64,000 bases of DNA from Cladophialophora immunda (GCF_000835495.1 NW_015622544.1:3190855-3254854); one strand, 5' to 3'; counted from the first letter of the stretch, positions 1 to 11,372 are shown. The notes: generated from the sequence alone by a model not told the origin. A program made the numbers and translations.

Positions 1-99
1 GAACTCTCGCTTAAAATCTTCCAGAAATTCATCGCCAACGTATTTCGGATCCCCTAACGCTACCACAAGAGGCTTGGTTGAGTTGGGACTGTTGGCCAT
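1..99 (-). CDS. D-isomer-specific 2-hydroxyacid dehydrogenase, N-terminus only (cut by window edge)
   Basis: Thirty-three codons run from an ATG at 99 off the left edge of the window. The peptide has the beta strand 'LVVALGDPKYVGDEF', which resembles the first strand of the catalytic domain in fungal glyoxylate/hydroxypyruvate reductase and D-mandelate dehydrogenase-like proteins. Enzymes of this family reduce 2-keto acids to D-2-hydroxy acids with NAD(P)H. The cofactor-binding and catalytic residues lie outside the window, so the call rests on the N-terminus alone. It is on the same strand as the flavin oxidase at 382-1848. Confidence 0.5.
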   Translation of the reverse strand, partial: MANSPNSTKPLVVALGDPKYVGDEFLEDFKREF

Positions 100-381
100 A
101 TCAAAACTAGAGATGCTGGTCTCCCGCGTGCCCGGCTTTGGCTCACTGAATGCTTTCTAAACCTGCTATTGTTTCCGTTGTTGTAGAGGTGAGGTGTCGG
201 CCCTACGTTTCCCATTGCGAATGCAGCAAACGATGTAGCCCATCTCCGATAACGGCTGTCTTCTACCACTTCGGCCTTCTCCGGGAGCGCCGTAGTAATA
301 GCTCTGGGGATATCTCCATGCTTCAGGAGCTGCAGAACCTCCATACGCCTACTCAAGCAAATCCTCTGCGCGGACATCATG

Positions 382-1848
382 TCAAAGTCGAGATCGAGCA
401 GACAGCTTCAAATCGTCGTCGATAGACATTTCCGCATTCGTGAGGGCTCTCGGACCGCCACTGCCCTCCATGAGGACATTGACAGGTTTCTGGCTTGGTG
501 GCAGCGTCCTCCATTTCCAGCTTTGGATCAGCTTGCGATCCACATCAACACCCTCCATGATATCGACAATCCACTTTCCGATGTTGGGAAGATACTTGAA
601 GGCATGGCCGCTCCCGCCTGTGGCAACCAGGACTGAGTCTTGACCAGGCAAATTGTCAATCACATAGTGGTTGTCGAAGGAGTCTGTGTACCAACACAGT
701 CGAGTCAATTGAATATCAATCTCTTCGTCAACCAGTTCTGGTAGAAACTCTCCGATAAAATCCTTGAGGACTGTCAGCGCTTGCTTGGGGATTTGTGTAA
801 TCTGCTCCTCGGCCGTGTATCTCGTGATGGGCACGCTGCGCTCGTTGCCATCTGGCTGGATCTTCGGATTGGTATACTTCGTGCCTCGATACCCAATTTT
901 CATGTACCCTCTGTCGTCCCGGGGAAACCCATAGAGGCCACCAATGGCTCCATCTCGCATTTTATACGACCAAGACGGAAACCTCTCTGGGGCGAACCGT
1001 TCGAAAAGTGGTGATTTGGGTGGGATCTTCAGCATCACCACAGACCCCGCCGTGGTTTCGCAGATGCCGTCGAGCTCCCGGATCAGTGAGGGTGTCCAGC
1101 CGCCGCACGCCATGATGACCTTCGATGCAGGGTGCTTTTGGCCGTCCTTCATTCTAACTCCAATAACCCTTCCTCGATCGTCGTAGCAGAATGCTTCAAA
1201 GCGGCCAGAGTCAGCATGCAGAATGAAGCGAACACCCATTTGCTGTGTCTTGTGTAGGGCAAATCGACAAGCTTTATCTGCAATCGCGATGCCACCGGTC
1301 GTGTCTAGGACGCCCAGGTAGCCTTTGCCTTTTGGTTTGAGTCGAAAAGGATCGATCGCAGATCCAAAGCCTCTGTCATTGGCAATTTTCACATGACGGC
1401 TATCGGTAGTGATGAGTTGTGTATTGTTGAAGCCAGCCCGCTCCATGTTTCTGATGGTCGCCTTCTCGAATTCAGGAAGCTCGTCGCTGTCAGTCAGCGA
1501 GAGATGACAGTTGTTGATGAAGACCTTGTCCCCTCTAGTCATGCCCTCAGGCACGCAAGAACCGGTGCTGATCTCTTTGTTCCATTCCTTCCAGCACCCG
1601 ATGGCTTCGCCAGAGAGGTCCTGGTACTCTGTCTGCTCGCCATACGCGGACCGGATAATCTTGTTCATATCGGCAGAGGCAGAATCAGAGCCCGAAATGT
1701 AGTCATACTTTGTGGTTTCATAGGGCTGTGCGTCAAAGACAGTGACTCTGGTGTAGCCTCTCTCAGCCAGATGGAGAGCCGAACTCAGGCCGAATACGCC
1801 TGCGCCAACAATGACGATGCGGTCTGTCTTGGTTACTGGTCGAGCCAT
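382..1848 (-). CDS. FAD-dependent amine/amino-acid oxidase (sarcosine oxidase / fructosyl-amine oxidase type)
   Basis: An intronless 488-residue protein of the DAO/MSOX flavin oxidase family. The dinucleotide-binding motif GAGVFG is at about residues 16-21, followed by a long alpha/beta FAD-binding fold. Near residue 385 'RLCWYTDS' matches the Cys-Trp segment whose cysteine carries covalent FAD in monomeric sarcosine oxidase and fructosyl amino acid oxidases. The C-terminal 'VATGGSGHAFKYLP' is the usual flavin-contacting strand. Such enzymes oxidise secondary amines (sarcosine, fructosyl amino acids, saccharopine or pipecolate) to imines, giving H2O2. Which substrate applies cannot be read from the sequence. 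The C-terminus has no clear SKL-type peroxisomal signal (it ends SARSRL; a weak PTS1-like ending is possible). The start is the first ATG just before the FAD motif. Confidence 0.85.
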   Translation of the reverse strand: MARPVTKTDRIVIVGAGVFGLSSALHLAERGYTRVTVFDAQPYETTKYDYISGSDSASADMNKIIRSAYGEQTEYQDLSGEAIGCWKEWNKEISTGSCVPEGMTRGDKVFINNCHLSLTDSDELPEFEKATIRNMERAGFNNTQLITTDSRHVKIANDRGFGSAIDPFRLKPKGKGYLGVLDTTGGIAIADKACRFALHKTQQMGVRFILHADSGRFEAFCYDDRGRVIGVRMKDGQKHPASKVIMACGGWTPSLIRELDGICETTAGSVVMLKIPPKSPLFERFAPERFPSWSYKMRDGAIGGLYGFPRDDRGYMKIGYRGTKYTNPKIQPDGNERSVPITRYTAEEQITQIPKQALTVLKDFIGEFLPELVDEEIDIQLTRLCWYTDSFDNHYVIDNLPGQDSVLVATGGSGHAFKYLPNIGKWIVDIMEGVDVDRKLIQSWKWRTLPPSQKPVNVLMEGSGGPRALTNAEMSIDDDLKLSARSRL

Positions 1849-2191
1849 CCTCTGCGGCTGCGCTGGGGCTGGGATATGTGATCAAGAGTCAAAATATGGC
1901 AAGGAATTGTTGTGCGTCTGAGATCTCGAGGCTCGAACACCAATGCCGTTGCCGGCATTGGTGTTTAGTTGCCCACTGCTGTTGCGTCAGAATTTCGGAC
2001 AAATGCGCTGCCGGCCGCTTAGCGAGTTGACCAAGAGACCGTCAAACACGTTAAGAGACAAATGCTGGTGGCGAGATCAATGTGGGAGATTGCGTATAGA
2101 GAACCACACATCATATTTGCCCTCAGGTAGCAGATCAGCATATTCAACCACGATAGTAGGTGTACATTGAACGAAGCTCATTTCCCTTTGA
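1849..2191. other. intergenic, no gene seen
   Basis: Upstream region of the flavin oxidase and downstream region of the membrane-protein gene. A short open frame on the minus strand (2077-2274) ends with a protein-like stretch and could be a last exon of the 2192-3420 gene, but no splice pair was convincing. Confidence 0.4.
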
Positions 2192-3420
2192 TCAAAACAC
2201 CAGCAGCTTTTCCGCCAACGGGTCGCTCCAGAATGTCCTATTACAAGATTCAGGGTATCGCAAAGACAAGTCATTCACCTCCCCAAGTCCCAAGGGTCGC
2301 ACAGCGCTGCCATAGTCACCCATCAGGTATGTAGTCACAAAGACAGAAATGTACTCTGCTGCTAGGAATAACAACGCAAAGAGGCTCCATTTACCAAAGC
2401 CAGCCAAAATTTGATAACTCTGCATCAACGCTCTGGTAGAAAGGGATATTCTCCTGCGCAGACGTATTCCGCGCCTCAGACGCCACGATAGATAAAACAG
2501 GGGATAAGCCAACAGAAGGACCAAGTAACACACGTTCAACGAGCCAATCCACATGATATTTTGGCCGACCCACCCATTCCAGATCGAGGTTGCCAGTCCA
2601 GTGAGAAAAGCCCAGAAACAGATGTGGAAGGGAAGGGTGAAGAAAAGGCCAGTTCCACATTCTTCGATCACGAGGGTTTCGACACCAAGCTCAAGAGCTC
2701 TTCTTGATGCAGTCTTCCAACCCAGCAAACCACTGGGTTCAAATCCTTTGGTCGTCTCAGAAGATGGAAGACTTTCCTCATTCGAATTCCATTCCAGGTG
2801 CCGAACTGAGCGTCTGTCGAATTGGACTGCCACTTGGTGTTGAGGAGTATGATGATGAGTGAGAAGGTTTGGGTGAGGAACGAGCCCAATGCCAGCGTTC
2901 CATTGACAATGTCAAGGTACGAGCAAGCGTTCGTATGCAACCGTCGGAAGTAGAGGAAAGAGGTGAGGGAGGCTTGAACCCAGCCAACTAGAAGCAGGAA
3001 AATGCTGCCCGTCCATTTCTGGTCGTATTTCTGTTTCTTAGACTCGACATCGCGCGGAGCAATATAGTAGAGGGGTATAGTCCTGTTTTTGCTTGCTGAC
3101 TCTGTAGGATCCTCGAGTGATGCCCAAACACCACAACATGCCGAGAGACGATACTGCCACGTTGCGCCTGGCCGTCTGCAATATAGGAGCTTGACGACTC
3201 GGCATATAAACAGAGCGAGGACGCTAACGGGCGCGACGGCAAATCCGAGCAGCATGCAAACTGCCAGCCGCGTGGACGGGATTCTGCAGAGAGACATATG
3301 GTGGCCGAATAGGCTGACTGAGGCTATATGAATGCTCAAGGTTTTGATGACAATGTCAGAGACGGCACGCAGATTCTTGGAGTCATTGAAGGAGAGGTGA
3401 CAGCTTTCAGAGTCTGCCAT
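2192..3420 (-). CDS. hypothetical multi-pass membrane protein, probably two exons
   Basis: Not recognised. The upstream open frame (ATG at 3420) encodes several hydrophobic segments, including 'LAVCMLLGFAVAPVSVLALF', 'WTGSIFLLLVGWVQASLTSF' and one rich in I and L around 'TFSLIIILLNTKW'. It stops near 2670. A second frame from about 2830 to 2192 carries further segments such as 'LFFTLPFHICFWAFLTG' and 'WSLFALLFLAAEYISVFVTT'. The two frames overlap and hydrophobicity continues, so they are most likely joined by an intron near 2730-2850; a donor at CAA|GTGGCAG and an acceptor at CCCAG before TGGTTTG would fit, but other pairs are possible. About seven membrane spans are expected, which would fit a fungal plasma-membrane or receptor-like orphan. 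Function is unknown. An indel pseudogene is the alternative. Confidence 0.5.
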
Positions 3421-4054
3421 TGCGTGGTGTAAGGCTGTCCGTTGTTTAACTACGGCAAATATCAAAGGAGATAGCGGTCATGGGCTAGATTGAAGGCACG
3501 ACATGGCAGAAGAGAAGACGAGTTGCTGCAGGATAGGAGAAGTCTATATTGCAACTACCGGGATGAAATTGCTGGAGAAAGGAGGCAAAGAGGCGTCAAT
3601 CGAAGGGATATTGACAGCCTCAGAAACGAGGTCCAGCCACCGTGATAGCAATACGAGGTACCTGCGTAAGGTGTCCTGGGTGTGCATCTTCCTAGGACGA
3701 GTGGTGTCTGTAGATCACCTGGAACCTGACACTTTGGTGGGCCTACTAGCCAAAGTCGTTGCCTAACAGCCCCTAAGTTGGCGAGGCTGGTGAGGCTCAC
3801 TAGGCTCACTCTAGGCGGCACGACGCATCCATGTGGCTGCCCCAGGCCCCTGGAACTAGAAATCCGCCTCGCTAATTCGTTCGTTACGCCGAAATCCTCT
3901 CTTGGCGTGTTTGGAGCTTATGTTCCCGCATCTTCCTCAGCCGCCTCCCATCAGAGGAAACCATCGATATCACCAGGCAATAAAGAGCAACAAACTCGTT
4001 TCCCCCGAAGAAAATGTGATTGGGAGCCCGGCAGTCTCTACTCCAAAAGAAAAA
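3421..4054. other. intergenic, no gene seen
   Basis: Divergent upstream region shared by the membrane-protein gene (minus) and the DMAC1-like gene (plus). Short open frames here have no protein-like features. The stretch around 3775-3815 has imperfect repeats of 'gaggctcacta'. Confidence 0.4.
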
Positions 4055-4387
4055 ATGGTGTTCAAAAAGGAGGACAAGTTCCCCGAGTTCGAAAACCCAA
4101 GAGCATTCGACAAGGAAGACTGTCTGTCGTGCAGGATACTAGGTATGCTGTCTAAGAGATTTCATCCCCCATGTCACTCCCGAGAGCTGACTGTTTCTTG
4201 TCCAGGCTCAACCGCGTTCGTGGCCCTAGGTGGCTACACTTACTTCTCGGGCATGCAACAACTGCGCGCACAGCAGAAAGCCATCGAACTCAGCAGATCC
4301 AAGTACAAATACGGCTCACGTCAACTGGGCATCCTCTCATTGTCCGCAACACTGGTGGGCCTGGGAGTCTATCGCATGTTTATCTAG
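4055..4387 (+). CDS. DUF4536 (DMAC1/Dmo2-like) mitochondrial inner-membrane protein
   Basis: Two exons, 4055-4142 and 4206-4387, joined across a 63-nt intron (GTATGC ... TGTCCAG), giving 89 residues. Because 63 is a multiple of three, the unspliced frame also stays open. The protein has the family signature 'DCLSCRILGSTAFVALGGY': a CxxC pair followed at once by a first membrane helix. A short positively charged loop (SKYKYGSRQLG) and a second helix ('ILSLSATLVGLGVYRMF') follow. Human DMAC1/TMEM261 assists assembly of complex I; fungal members are assumed to sit in the mitochondrial inner membrane. An upstream in-frame ATG at 3902 would add 51 residues with no family resemblance, so the ATG at 4055 is preferred. 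Confidence 0.7.
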   Translation: MVFKKEDKFPEFENPRAFDKEDCLSCRILGMLSKRFHPPCHSRELTVSCPGSTAFVALGGYTYFSGMQQLRAQQKAIELSRSKYKYGSRQLGILSLSATLVGLGVYRMFI

Positions 4388-4712
4388 GCCCGACTATCGT
4401 GACGGTCGGGGAATGCCGTGCTATACCATCATGGGGCAACCGGCGACGGAGCTGGTCTGTACGTGTACCAAATCAAAGGATTTCAGGAGTCAATCTGCAT
4501 TAGGGGCAGCATGTCACAACCCCGTCAAAGGTACTCTGTATCTGTCTGTCTAGAATGCTCAACCCGAGCCAATACATGAATGTACTCTAATGCAACTAAA
4601 CTTCGCCATGCTGATGGTCATGTCCTCATAAGAATATACCTTCCCATGCATTAGGGAGAAAAGATCTTGATCATGGCGCTGAACACATAAACCGAGTCGG
4701 GTAAGCCAAAGG

Positions 4713-5561
4713 TCATGAGATCCGTCCCCTCTTGCTGCTTTCGAATCCATCCCTCGGTCCAATGTTGGAAATGTCAAAGAAATCGGGTATCTGGAATTTT
4801 CGCTTCGTACCAGCGGTGAAGGTAAGTTCTCGTGTCGATGATCGGGTTCCGTGTCTCTGGTTGCCGGTCCTATGAGGTGTGCGATTGCCTCGGCTGTTGA
4901 CAAAAGTTGCTCGACTCGTGTTGCCTGATGTTGATGAGGACGCCTGAGCTTCTGAAGGTGCACTGTTGTCCTCATCGGTCTGCATGTCGTCAAGCGCTGT
5001 CGAGGAATGGTTTTCACTGAAGTAGAACATGGGAGTCGTCGTCGTCTGCTCCTGAGGCGGAGGACTTAGGCGTTCATCGGTTTGCGTACCAGACTCTGCT
5101 CTTGAAGGTGCAGACTGAGCTGCTGCTGGAGTTGCCACCGGTTGCTCGCCTGTTGGAGTGCTGCCTCGCTGTCTTTGCCCCGTTTCGCTTCTTTCATCGT
5201 CGCTTTCGATCTGATGATGATGGGTGGACCCTTCGTATCTTTCCGTCGCCCACTGCCTCACTCTCCAGCCCTCGCCATCTTGTAGACCGAGATTCTCTTT
5301 ATCCAGAAAGCTCAACAAGTCCTCAAGAGCATCTTGGTACCCGGCTTGGCGGCTGGCGTTCTGGTCTGTGACTGCCGACTTGTACAGGTTTGTGACGGAG
5401 AGGGCGGCGGTTCGAAAGGCTTGGAGGAGTTGTTCGGGAGGTGCAGGTCGAGTCGAGGGTAATGAGGTGTTGAGAGACCTCATCGAGTCCATGATGAAGA
5501 CTCGAGGAGGCTCTGGAGGTCGATGAGGTGATTTAGTAGCGGTGCCTCGTGCCGATGTCAA
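4713..5561 (-). CDS. HAPSTR1-like (UPF0472/C16orf72) nuclear stress-response protein
   Basis: An intronless 282-residue protein. Residues about 42-75 ('LLQAFRTAALSVTNLYKSAV' followed by a GYQ-type helix ending LLSFL) match the core helices of human HAPSTR1, which read FQNAATAVTNLYKESV followed by GYQ and LISFL. HAPSTR1 works with the HECT ubiquitin ligase HUWE1 in stress signalling. The rest is low-complexity Ser/Thr/Gln-rich and probably disordered. The C-terminus ends with a basic patch 'TKRKF' and 'SSKRGRIS', like the basic tail of the human protein and suitable for nuclear import. It is divergent from the ISWI gene, with 633 bp between the two starts. The family call is from recall of the core helices. 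Confidence 0.6.
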   Translation of the reverse strand: MTSARGTATKSPHRPPEPPRVFIMDSMRSLNTSLPSTRPAPPEQLLQAFRTAALSVTNLYKSAVTDQNASRQAGYQDALEDLLSFLDKENLGLQDGEGWRVRQWATERYEGSTHHHQIESDDERSETGQRQRGSTPTGEQPVATPAAAQSAPSRAESGTQTDERLSPPPQEQTTTTPMFYFSENHSSTALDDMQTDEDNSAPSEAQASSSTSGNTSRATFVNSRGNRTPHRTGNQRHGTRSSTRELTFTAGTKRKFQIPDFFDISNIGPRDGFESSKRGRIS

Positions 5562-6194
5562 AAGGTCTTGATTACGAGACGACCGAGGGAGGGGTTTGTT
5601 TTGATGGCGAGCCTCAAGACAAAAGATTGCTCCTGCCGGTAGAACAGAAGAAGAATGACAAAGAAGTGGAGTAAGCCTTGCTCAGAGGAAGCCCTCGTCC
5701 GTTTACACAAGGAGACAAGCAGCTGCGAGGAGATGTAGTTGTGGTTGGGCAGCTGGCGGAATGAAACAAGGCCGAAGACAGCAAATGTGAAGTGTCAGTC
5801 CCCGTGACCATGTCGCTCGGTGGATGTGTTAATCCGTCCACGAAAAAAACCAAATCACGTGGCTTAGTAAACACGGCATGTAAGCCGAATCATAGACGTG
5901 TTGGGGCCAATCAGAGGCTATCGCAGCGCGTTTGCGAGGAAGGCCAGGGACGTTCATTCTTCTCTCCACACCCTCCCTCCCATATCTTTTTGCCCTCGTT
6001 AACATCTCTGCTTGACAACTCTACTTCTGCCTGCACGACACGTTGCCATTGTGCCTTTGCTCTGCTTCGCGCCAGTCTATTATCCTTCCTGTTCCAGCCA
6101 TCAGAAGTCGCGTCTGAACTATTTACATTTACGGAACGAGAACTATACCCTCCGCCGCGGCCGTGGAGGCCCTCACCCCTCAACTCCCTCCACC
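5562..6194. promoter_or_regulatory. shared divergent promoter region, HAPSTR1-like / ISWI
   Basis: 633 bp separate the two divergent start codons. The stretch before the ISWI ATG (about 5950-6190) is pyrimidine-rich and has open frames only by chance, so it is read as leader sequence. No TATA box is obvious, as is common for fungal housekeeping genes. Confidence 0.4.
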
Positions 6195-9100
6195 ATGGCG
6201 CCCTCAAAGTCACAACAGCCCGACTCAGAGACCTCCTCTGTCGCGGATACTCCAATGACCGATGGTCCTGAGTATATACGCCCTCACAGACCTTCATTTG
6301 GTCACCTCAATCGCCCCGTAGACGATACGCCCGACTACACCGACTCCGACACAAACCCAAACACAACCGCCTCGAGCGTGGCTGGAGATACCCCTCAAGC
6401 CGATGGCCGCAAGAAGCGTTCAGAAGCATTTCAGCTACGGAAAAGCATCCTGGGAAAGAAGCATGGCCAATTGGACGAGTCAAAAGAAGATGATACCTTG
6501 CGGAGATTCAGGTACTTGCTGGGCCTGACTGACCTCTTCCGCCACTTCATCGATGCCAGTCCAAACCCCAAGATCAGAGAAGTTCTGCAACAGATCGATC
6601 AGGAAAATGCTGAAGAGGAGGCAAAGGCCAGAAAGGTCGTGTCCCGCAAAGGGGGTGCCGCAGGTGCAAACAAGCGAAAGACCGAACAGGAAGAGGATGC
6701 TGAACTCCTTAGGGATGAGAAGCGTGGCACAGCTTCCCAGACTGTCTTTCGAGAGTCGCCGGCCTTCATAAAGGGTGGTGAGATGCGCGACTATCAGGTT
6801 GCAGGTCTCAATTGGCTCATTTCTCTTCACGAGAACGGTATTAGCGGTATCCTCGCTGATGAGATGGGTCTTGGTAAGACACTGCAGACAATCTCCTTCC
6901 TCGGGTATTTGCGACACATCTGTGGCATAAAAGGTCCGCATCTCATCACCGTCCCCAAATCCACCTTGGATAATTGGCATCGGGAATTCAAGAAATGGAC
7001 TCCAGATGTCGATGTGTTGGTCTTGCAAGGCGCAAAGGATGACCGTCATGCCTTAATCAATGAACGACTAATTGACGAGAAATTCGATGTGTGCATTACG
7101 AGCTACGAGATGATTCTCCGAGAAAAGTCTCACCTGAAGAAATTTGCCTGGGAATACATCATTGTCGACGAAGCCCATCGAATCAAGAACGAAGAATCCT
7201 CGCTTGCACAGATTATCCGCATGTTCAGTTCGCGAAACAGACTGCTCATCACCGGTACTCCGCTTCAGAACAACCTTCACGAACTTTGGGCTCTGCTCAA
7301 TTTCTTGCTTCCTGACGTGTTTGGCGACTCTGAAGCATTTGATTCTTGGTTCTCTAGCCAGAATGAAGACCAAGACACAGTAGTTCAACAGCTACATCGA
7401 GTTCTCAGACCGTTCCTGCTTCGGAGAGTGAAGAGCGACGTTGAGAAGAGCCTGCTGCCAAAGAAGGAGATGAATCTTTATGTCGGCATGTCCGAGATGC
7501 AGGTCAAATGGTACAAAAAGATTCTGGAGAAGGACATCGACGCTGTCAACGGTGCAGGAGGCAAGCGAGAATCAAAGACGAGGCTTTTGAATATTGTGAT
7601 GCAGCTCCGAAAATGCTGCAATCATCCCTATCTATTCGAAGGTGCGGAGCCGGGTCCTCCCTACACCACCGATGAGCATCTCGTCTACAACTCTGGCAAG
7701 ATGATCATTCTTGACAAGATCCTCAAGCGAATGAAGGAAGAGGGAAGCCGAGTCTTGATATTCTCTCAGATGAGCAGAGTGCTAGACATTCTCGAAGACT
7801 ATTGCGTTTTCCGAGGTCATCAATATTGTCGCATTGACGGCGGAACTGCCCACGAGGATCGAATCGCGGCCATTGATGAGTACAACAAACCAGGATCGGA
7901 GAAGTTCGTCTTTCTTCTGACCACCCGAGCAGGGGGTTTGGGCATCAATTTGACTTCAGCCAACATTGTTATCCTTTATGACAGCGATTGGAATCCTCAA
8001 GCAGATCTGCAGGCAATGGATCGAGCACACCGAATTGGCCAGACTAAGCAAGTCGTGGTATTCCGATTCGTCACAGAGAACGCCATTGAAGAAAAGGTCC
8101 TAGAGAGAGCTGCTCAAAAGTTGCGTCTGGACCAGCTTGTCATCCAACAAGGGCGGGCACAACAGCAAGTCAAGCAGGCGGCCTCAAAAGATGAGTTATT
8201 GACCATGATTCAACATGGCGCGGAGAAAGTATTTGAAACAAAGGGGTCAACAGGAGAACTTGACGACATCGATGAGATTCTGCGACGTGGCGAGGCTCGA
8301 ACTGCAGAGCTCAGTGCGAAATATGAGAAACTCGGGATCGACGACCTCCAGAAATTTTCCTCCGAGAATGCCTACGAGTGGAACGGTGAAGATTTCACGA
8401 ACCGCCGAAAAGACATTAGCTTGCACTGGATCAATCCAAGCAAGCGTGAGCGGAAAGAACAATCTTACTCTATGGACAAGTATTACAAACAGGCATTGTC
8501 GACAGGTGGGCGACCTGCAGACACCAAACCCAAGATTCCGCGAGCGCCAAAACAGGTCGCTGTGCACGACTGGCAATTTTTCCCTCCGGGCCTGCAAGAA
8601 TTGCAGGAAAAGGAGACGGCGTTTTATCATAAAGAAATCGGCTTCAAGGTACCCCTCACGGATGGGACTGACGAAGATCTGAGCGACCGAGAAGCAGATC
8701 AGCGACTAGCTCAGAATGAGATTGATAACGCGGAGCCGCTGACTGAAGAAGAGAAACAACGAAAAGCGGAGATGCAGGAGCATGGGTTCGGCAACTGGAA
8801 TCGGCGTGACTTCCAACAATTCATCAATGGTTCTGCCAAATTCGGCAGGACCAACTATGAAGGAATTGCGACCGAAGTCGACAGCAAGGAACCAGATGAG
8901 ATTGAAAAATATGCAAAGGTCTTCTGGAAGAGATACACGGAGATTGCCGAGTTCGACAAATATATCAAAAACATCGAGGCCGGGGAGGAGAAGCTGCGGA
9001 AGACCGAACGACAGCGGAAGATGCTACGGAAGAAGATGGAGATGTATCGAGTCCCGCTACAACAGCTGAAGATCAACTATACGGTATCCACCACCAACAA

Positions 9101-9609
9101 GAAGGTCTATACGGAGGAGGAAGACCGCTTCCTGTTGGTCATGCTTGACAAATACGGCGTCGACGGAGAAGGGCTGTACGAGAGAATCCGTGATGAGATC
9201 CGAGAATCACCGCTGTTCCGGTTCGATTGGTTCTTCCTCAGTAGAACGCCCGTGGAAATTGGTCGACGATGCACCACTTTGCTCAACACCGTGTCCAGAG
9301 AGTTTGGAGAAACCGAAGAGAAGCTCACCAATGGCCACGGTCCCGGGAAAGGGAGAGTTCGTGATGACGAAGACGAGGAGGACGACAGCGAAGCAGCGCC
9401 TGTGAAGAAGAAGGCGAAGAATGGTATTGTGGTATGTACGCGATGAATACTCCTTGCTCACCTCCGACTAACAGCTTTTATAGAACAAACAAGTCAAGGC
9501 AGTCAAATCTGGCCGTGGTAGCAAAGCGACTTCTCCTGCGACCTCTCGAGCACAGAGTGTCTCGTCTACGACGGCACCAGCCAACCGATCGAAGGGGAAG
9601 AAGAAATGA
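6195..9609 (+). CDS. ISWI: ISWI-family chromatin-remodelling ATPase
   Basis: Two exons, 6195-9431 and 9484-9609, joined over a 52-nt intron (GTATGT ... TTTATAG), giving 1120 residues. The start is the ATG in 'CCACCATGGCG'; the frame is open further upstream but that part looks like leader. The order is a disordered acidic N-terminus, an AutoN-like region near 120-150, SNF2 lobe 1 with Walker A DEMGLGKT (about 222) and DEAH box (about 324), helicase lobe 2 ending in 'DRAHRIGQ', then HAND, SANT (about 872) and SLIDE (about 970-1030) domains. HAND-SANT-SLIDE defines ISWI against CHD and SWI2. The enzyme slides and spaces nucleosomes using ATP. The spliced tail is very basic (ends RSKGKKK) and may bind DNA or serve as a nuclear signal. 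Whether it is the Isw1 or Isw2 orthologue needs a tree. Confidence 0.95.
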
Positions 9610-10474
9610 AGGGCAAATCGCCAGTATTATTAGACTACTCTGATGAGCTTTACAATTTCTGTGGTTATGACGGCACGTTTTATCAGGATGCTACTACGGG
9701 GTTATCGGCCACCTGATGGGAAACACTGCATCACAGGCCTCTATTATGCAAGGAGTGTTGATAGAGTGACGGGATCAAAACATTGGCTGGTTGTTTGTCA
9801 AGTTATGCAACGGCGAGATCGGGACGGATGGCTTCGTGTGTTGTTACGATTCCGGCACGAACACTGCGCGTTTTTCGGCATCAACCCTGCATATGGTGGG
9901 AATGAGCGTGTGTCTTTGAGGATCCTGGAGCTGGGCGAATCCGAGGCAGAGCACACGGGGTGCACCATGCGTGGGTACGTGTAGATTATCCCTGGCAGGA
10001 AACAAAGGAAATCGGGCAGATACCAAGATAAGGCCTGGAGAATAAAAACATTAAATTGACAATTTACGAAGGTTCCTCCCGTGTCTTTGCTCATGGTTGG
10101 ATATGCGACAAGGCAGGGCGGGTGGGAAGCATGCGACTCTTACGTTATGGTCAAGGGGATAACGAGATACGAAGCAGGCCGCCGTTTGCGAACGGAATGG
10201 AGCCGGGTATGTAGGGAGGGACGTATATGTATATCTCTCAGCATTGGAACGAGGAATTCCACTCTGCCACCTTTTCCCGCCCTCCTTTGTACCCTTTCTG
10301 CCCTTTCTGACCTTGTCTGACCTTCCACACGTCTTCGATTACAGAAAGTGGACAAAGCCATCCTGAAACCTCCTCGCACTGGTTCCAGTCCACAACAGGG
10401 TCCCGGAATCAATTACTCTTGCGAGAAGCCTCTGCTCCGACGACAAACCGGCAACACCAAAAAAAAAGAAGAGG
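9610..10474. other. intergenic, no gene seen
   Basis: Downstream region of ISWI and upstream region of the small membrane protein. Open frames of up to 113 codons are present on both strands but have no recognisable motif. Confidence 0.4.
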
Positions 10475-11104
10475 ATGTCTCCCATCACCTTGAAAACCCT
10501 CTCGGCGCTGCGCGTGTTGATCGGGGCGTCGTGCCTGCTCGTACCCCGCCACGCGGGCATGCTGTTCGGCATCCCCCTCGCGCCGGGCCCGGAGGGCGTG
10601 CTCCTCGGCCGCATGACCGGGGTCAGGGACATCGTGCTCGGCGCGTACCTGTGGAAGACGGTCCGGGGGTGGGAGGAGGTGGCGAAAGGAGACGCCGGCG
10701 CGGATGGGAGTCGTGCGCCGCTGCTCTTCAACAACAAGGCCTCGTCCGGCGTCAATACCACTGCCCCCACTATCAAGAAGGGCGCAAGCACAGCGCCAGC
10801 ACTACCGAGAGACATTTCACCCCAGTCCCCGGTCCTTCCCACGGGGCTGGAGCACGGCCGCGGCCTCGGAGGCGGCGACGGATACGCCAGCCTCGCCAGC
10901 CTCCAGCTGGCCGAGCGAGAATCGGCCCTCCGCGCGGCGGTGTGGCTCGGCCTGGTCGTCGACACCATCGACGCCGGCAGCGTCATCGTCGGCTCGCTCC
11001 AAGGCAGCCCGCTGTCCGACCTCGCCAAGGTGACCGTCGGCGCCGGCGCCGTGGTCTTTGCGCTGATTGCGGGCCAGCATCTCGTCGCGCACAGGCGAGA
11101 CTGA
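10475..11104 (+). CDS. DUF4267-like small integral membrane protein
   Basis: An intronless 209-residue protein. The N-terminal half has 'LRVLIGASCLLVPRHAGMLF' and the motif 'GRMTGVRDIVLGAYLW', and the C-terminal half has 'AVWLGLVVDTIDAGSVIVG' and a last helix before the RRD end. That pattern (an early helix, then R-D-I-V-L-G, then D-x-x-D-A) is what I associate with the fungal/bacterial DUF4267 family of four-helix membrane proteins of unknown function. A Gly/Ser/Thr-rich loop of about 60 residues (80-140) between helices is longer than usual. The gene is GC-rich at third positions, so long chance frames occur on all strands. Confidence 0.55.
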   Translation: MSPITLKTLSALRVLIGASCLLVPRHAGMLFGIPLAPGPEGVLLGRMTGVRDIVLGAYLWKTVRGWEEVAKGDAGADGSRAPLLFNNKASSGVNTTAPTIKKGASTAPALPRDISPQSPVLPTGLEHGRGLGGGDGYASLASLQLAERESALRAAVWLGLVVDTIDAGSVIVGSLQGSPLSDLAKVTVGAGAVVFALIAGQHLVAHRRD

Positions 11105-11372
11105 ATAAAAGACAGGAAACCTGAAGGAGAGGGTGGGAGGTCCTGTTGTATTTAGTATAAGAGCGCGAAGGAGGCGGGAGGACATGGTTCTTGATGGATG
11201 TCAAATTGGGGTTGGTAATGAACTATTCTGCCTGCATAGTAAATCAGAAAAACCGGGCTCCTTACACAAAGAAAAAGGGCGGTGGAAATGGTATGCTGGA
11301 TCTCGCCACGTATACCCCGTTTCTCATGGTTGCGTTCTCCCGGCGCTTCTTTTCCTGCACCACCCTCGTCTC

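Noticed and set aside
2725..2750. tRNA-like 'gggttcaaatcc' B-box match
   Set aside because: Flanking bases cannot pair into a T stem, there is no A box at the right distance, and it lies inside a coding region.
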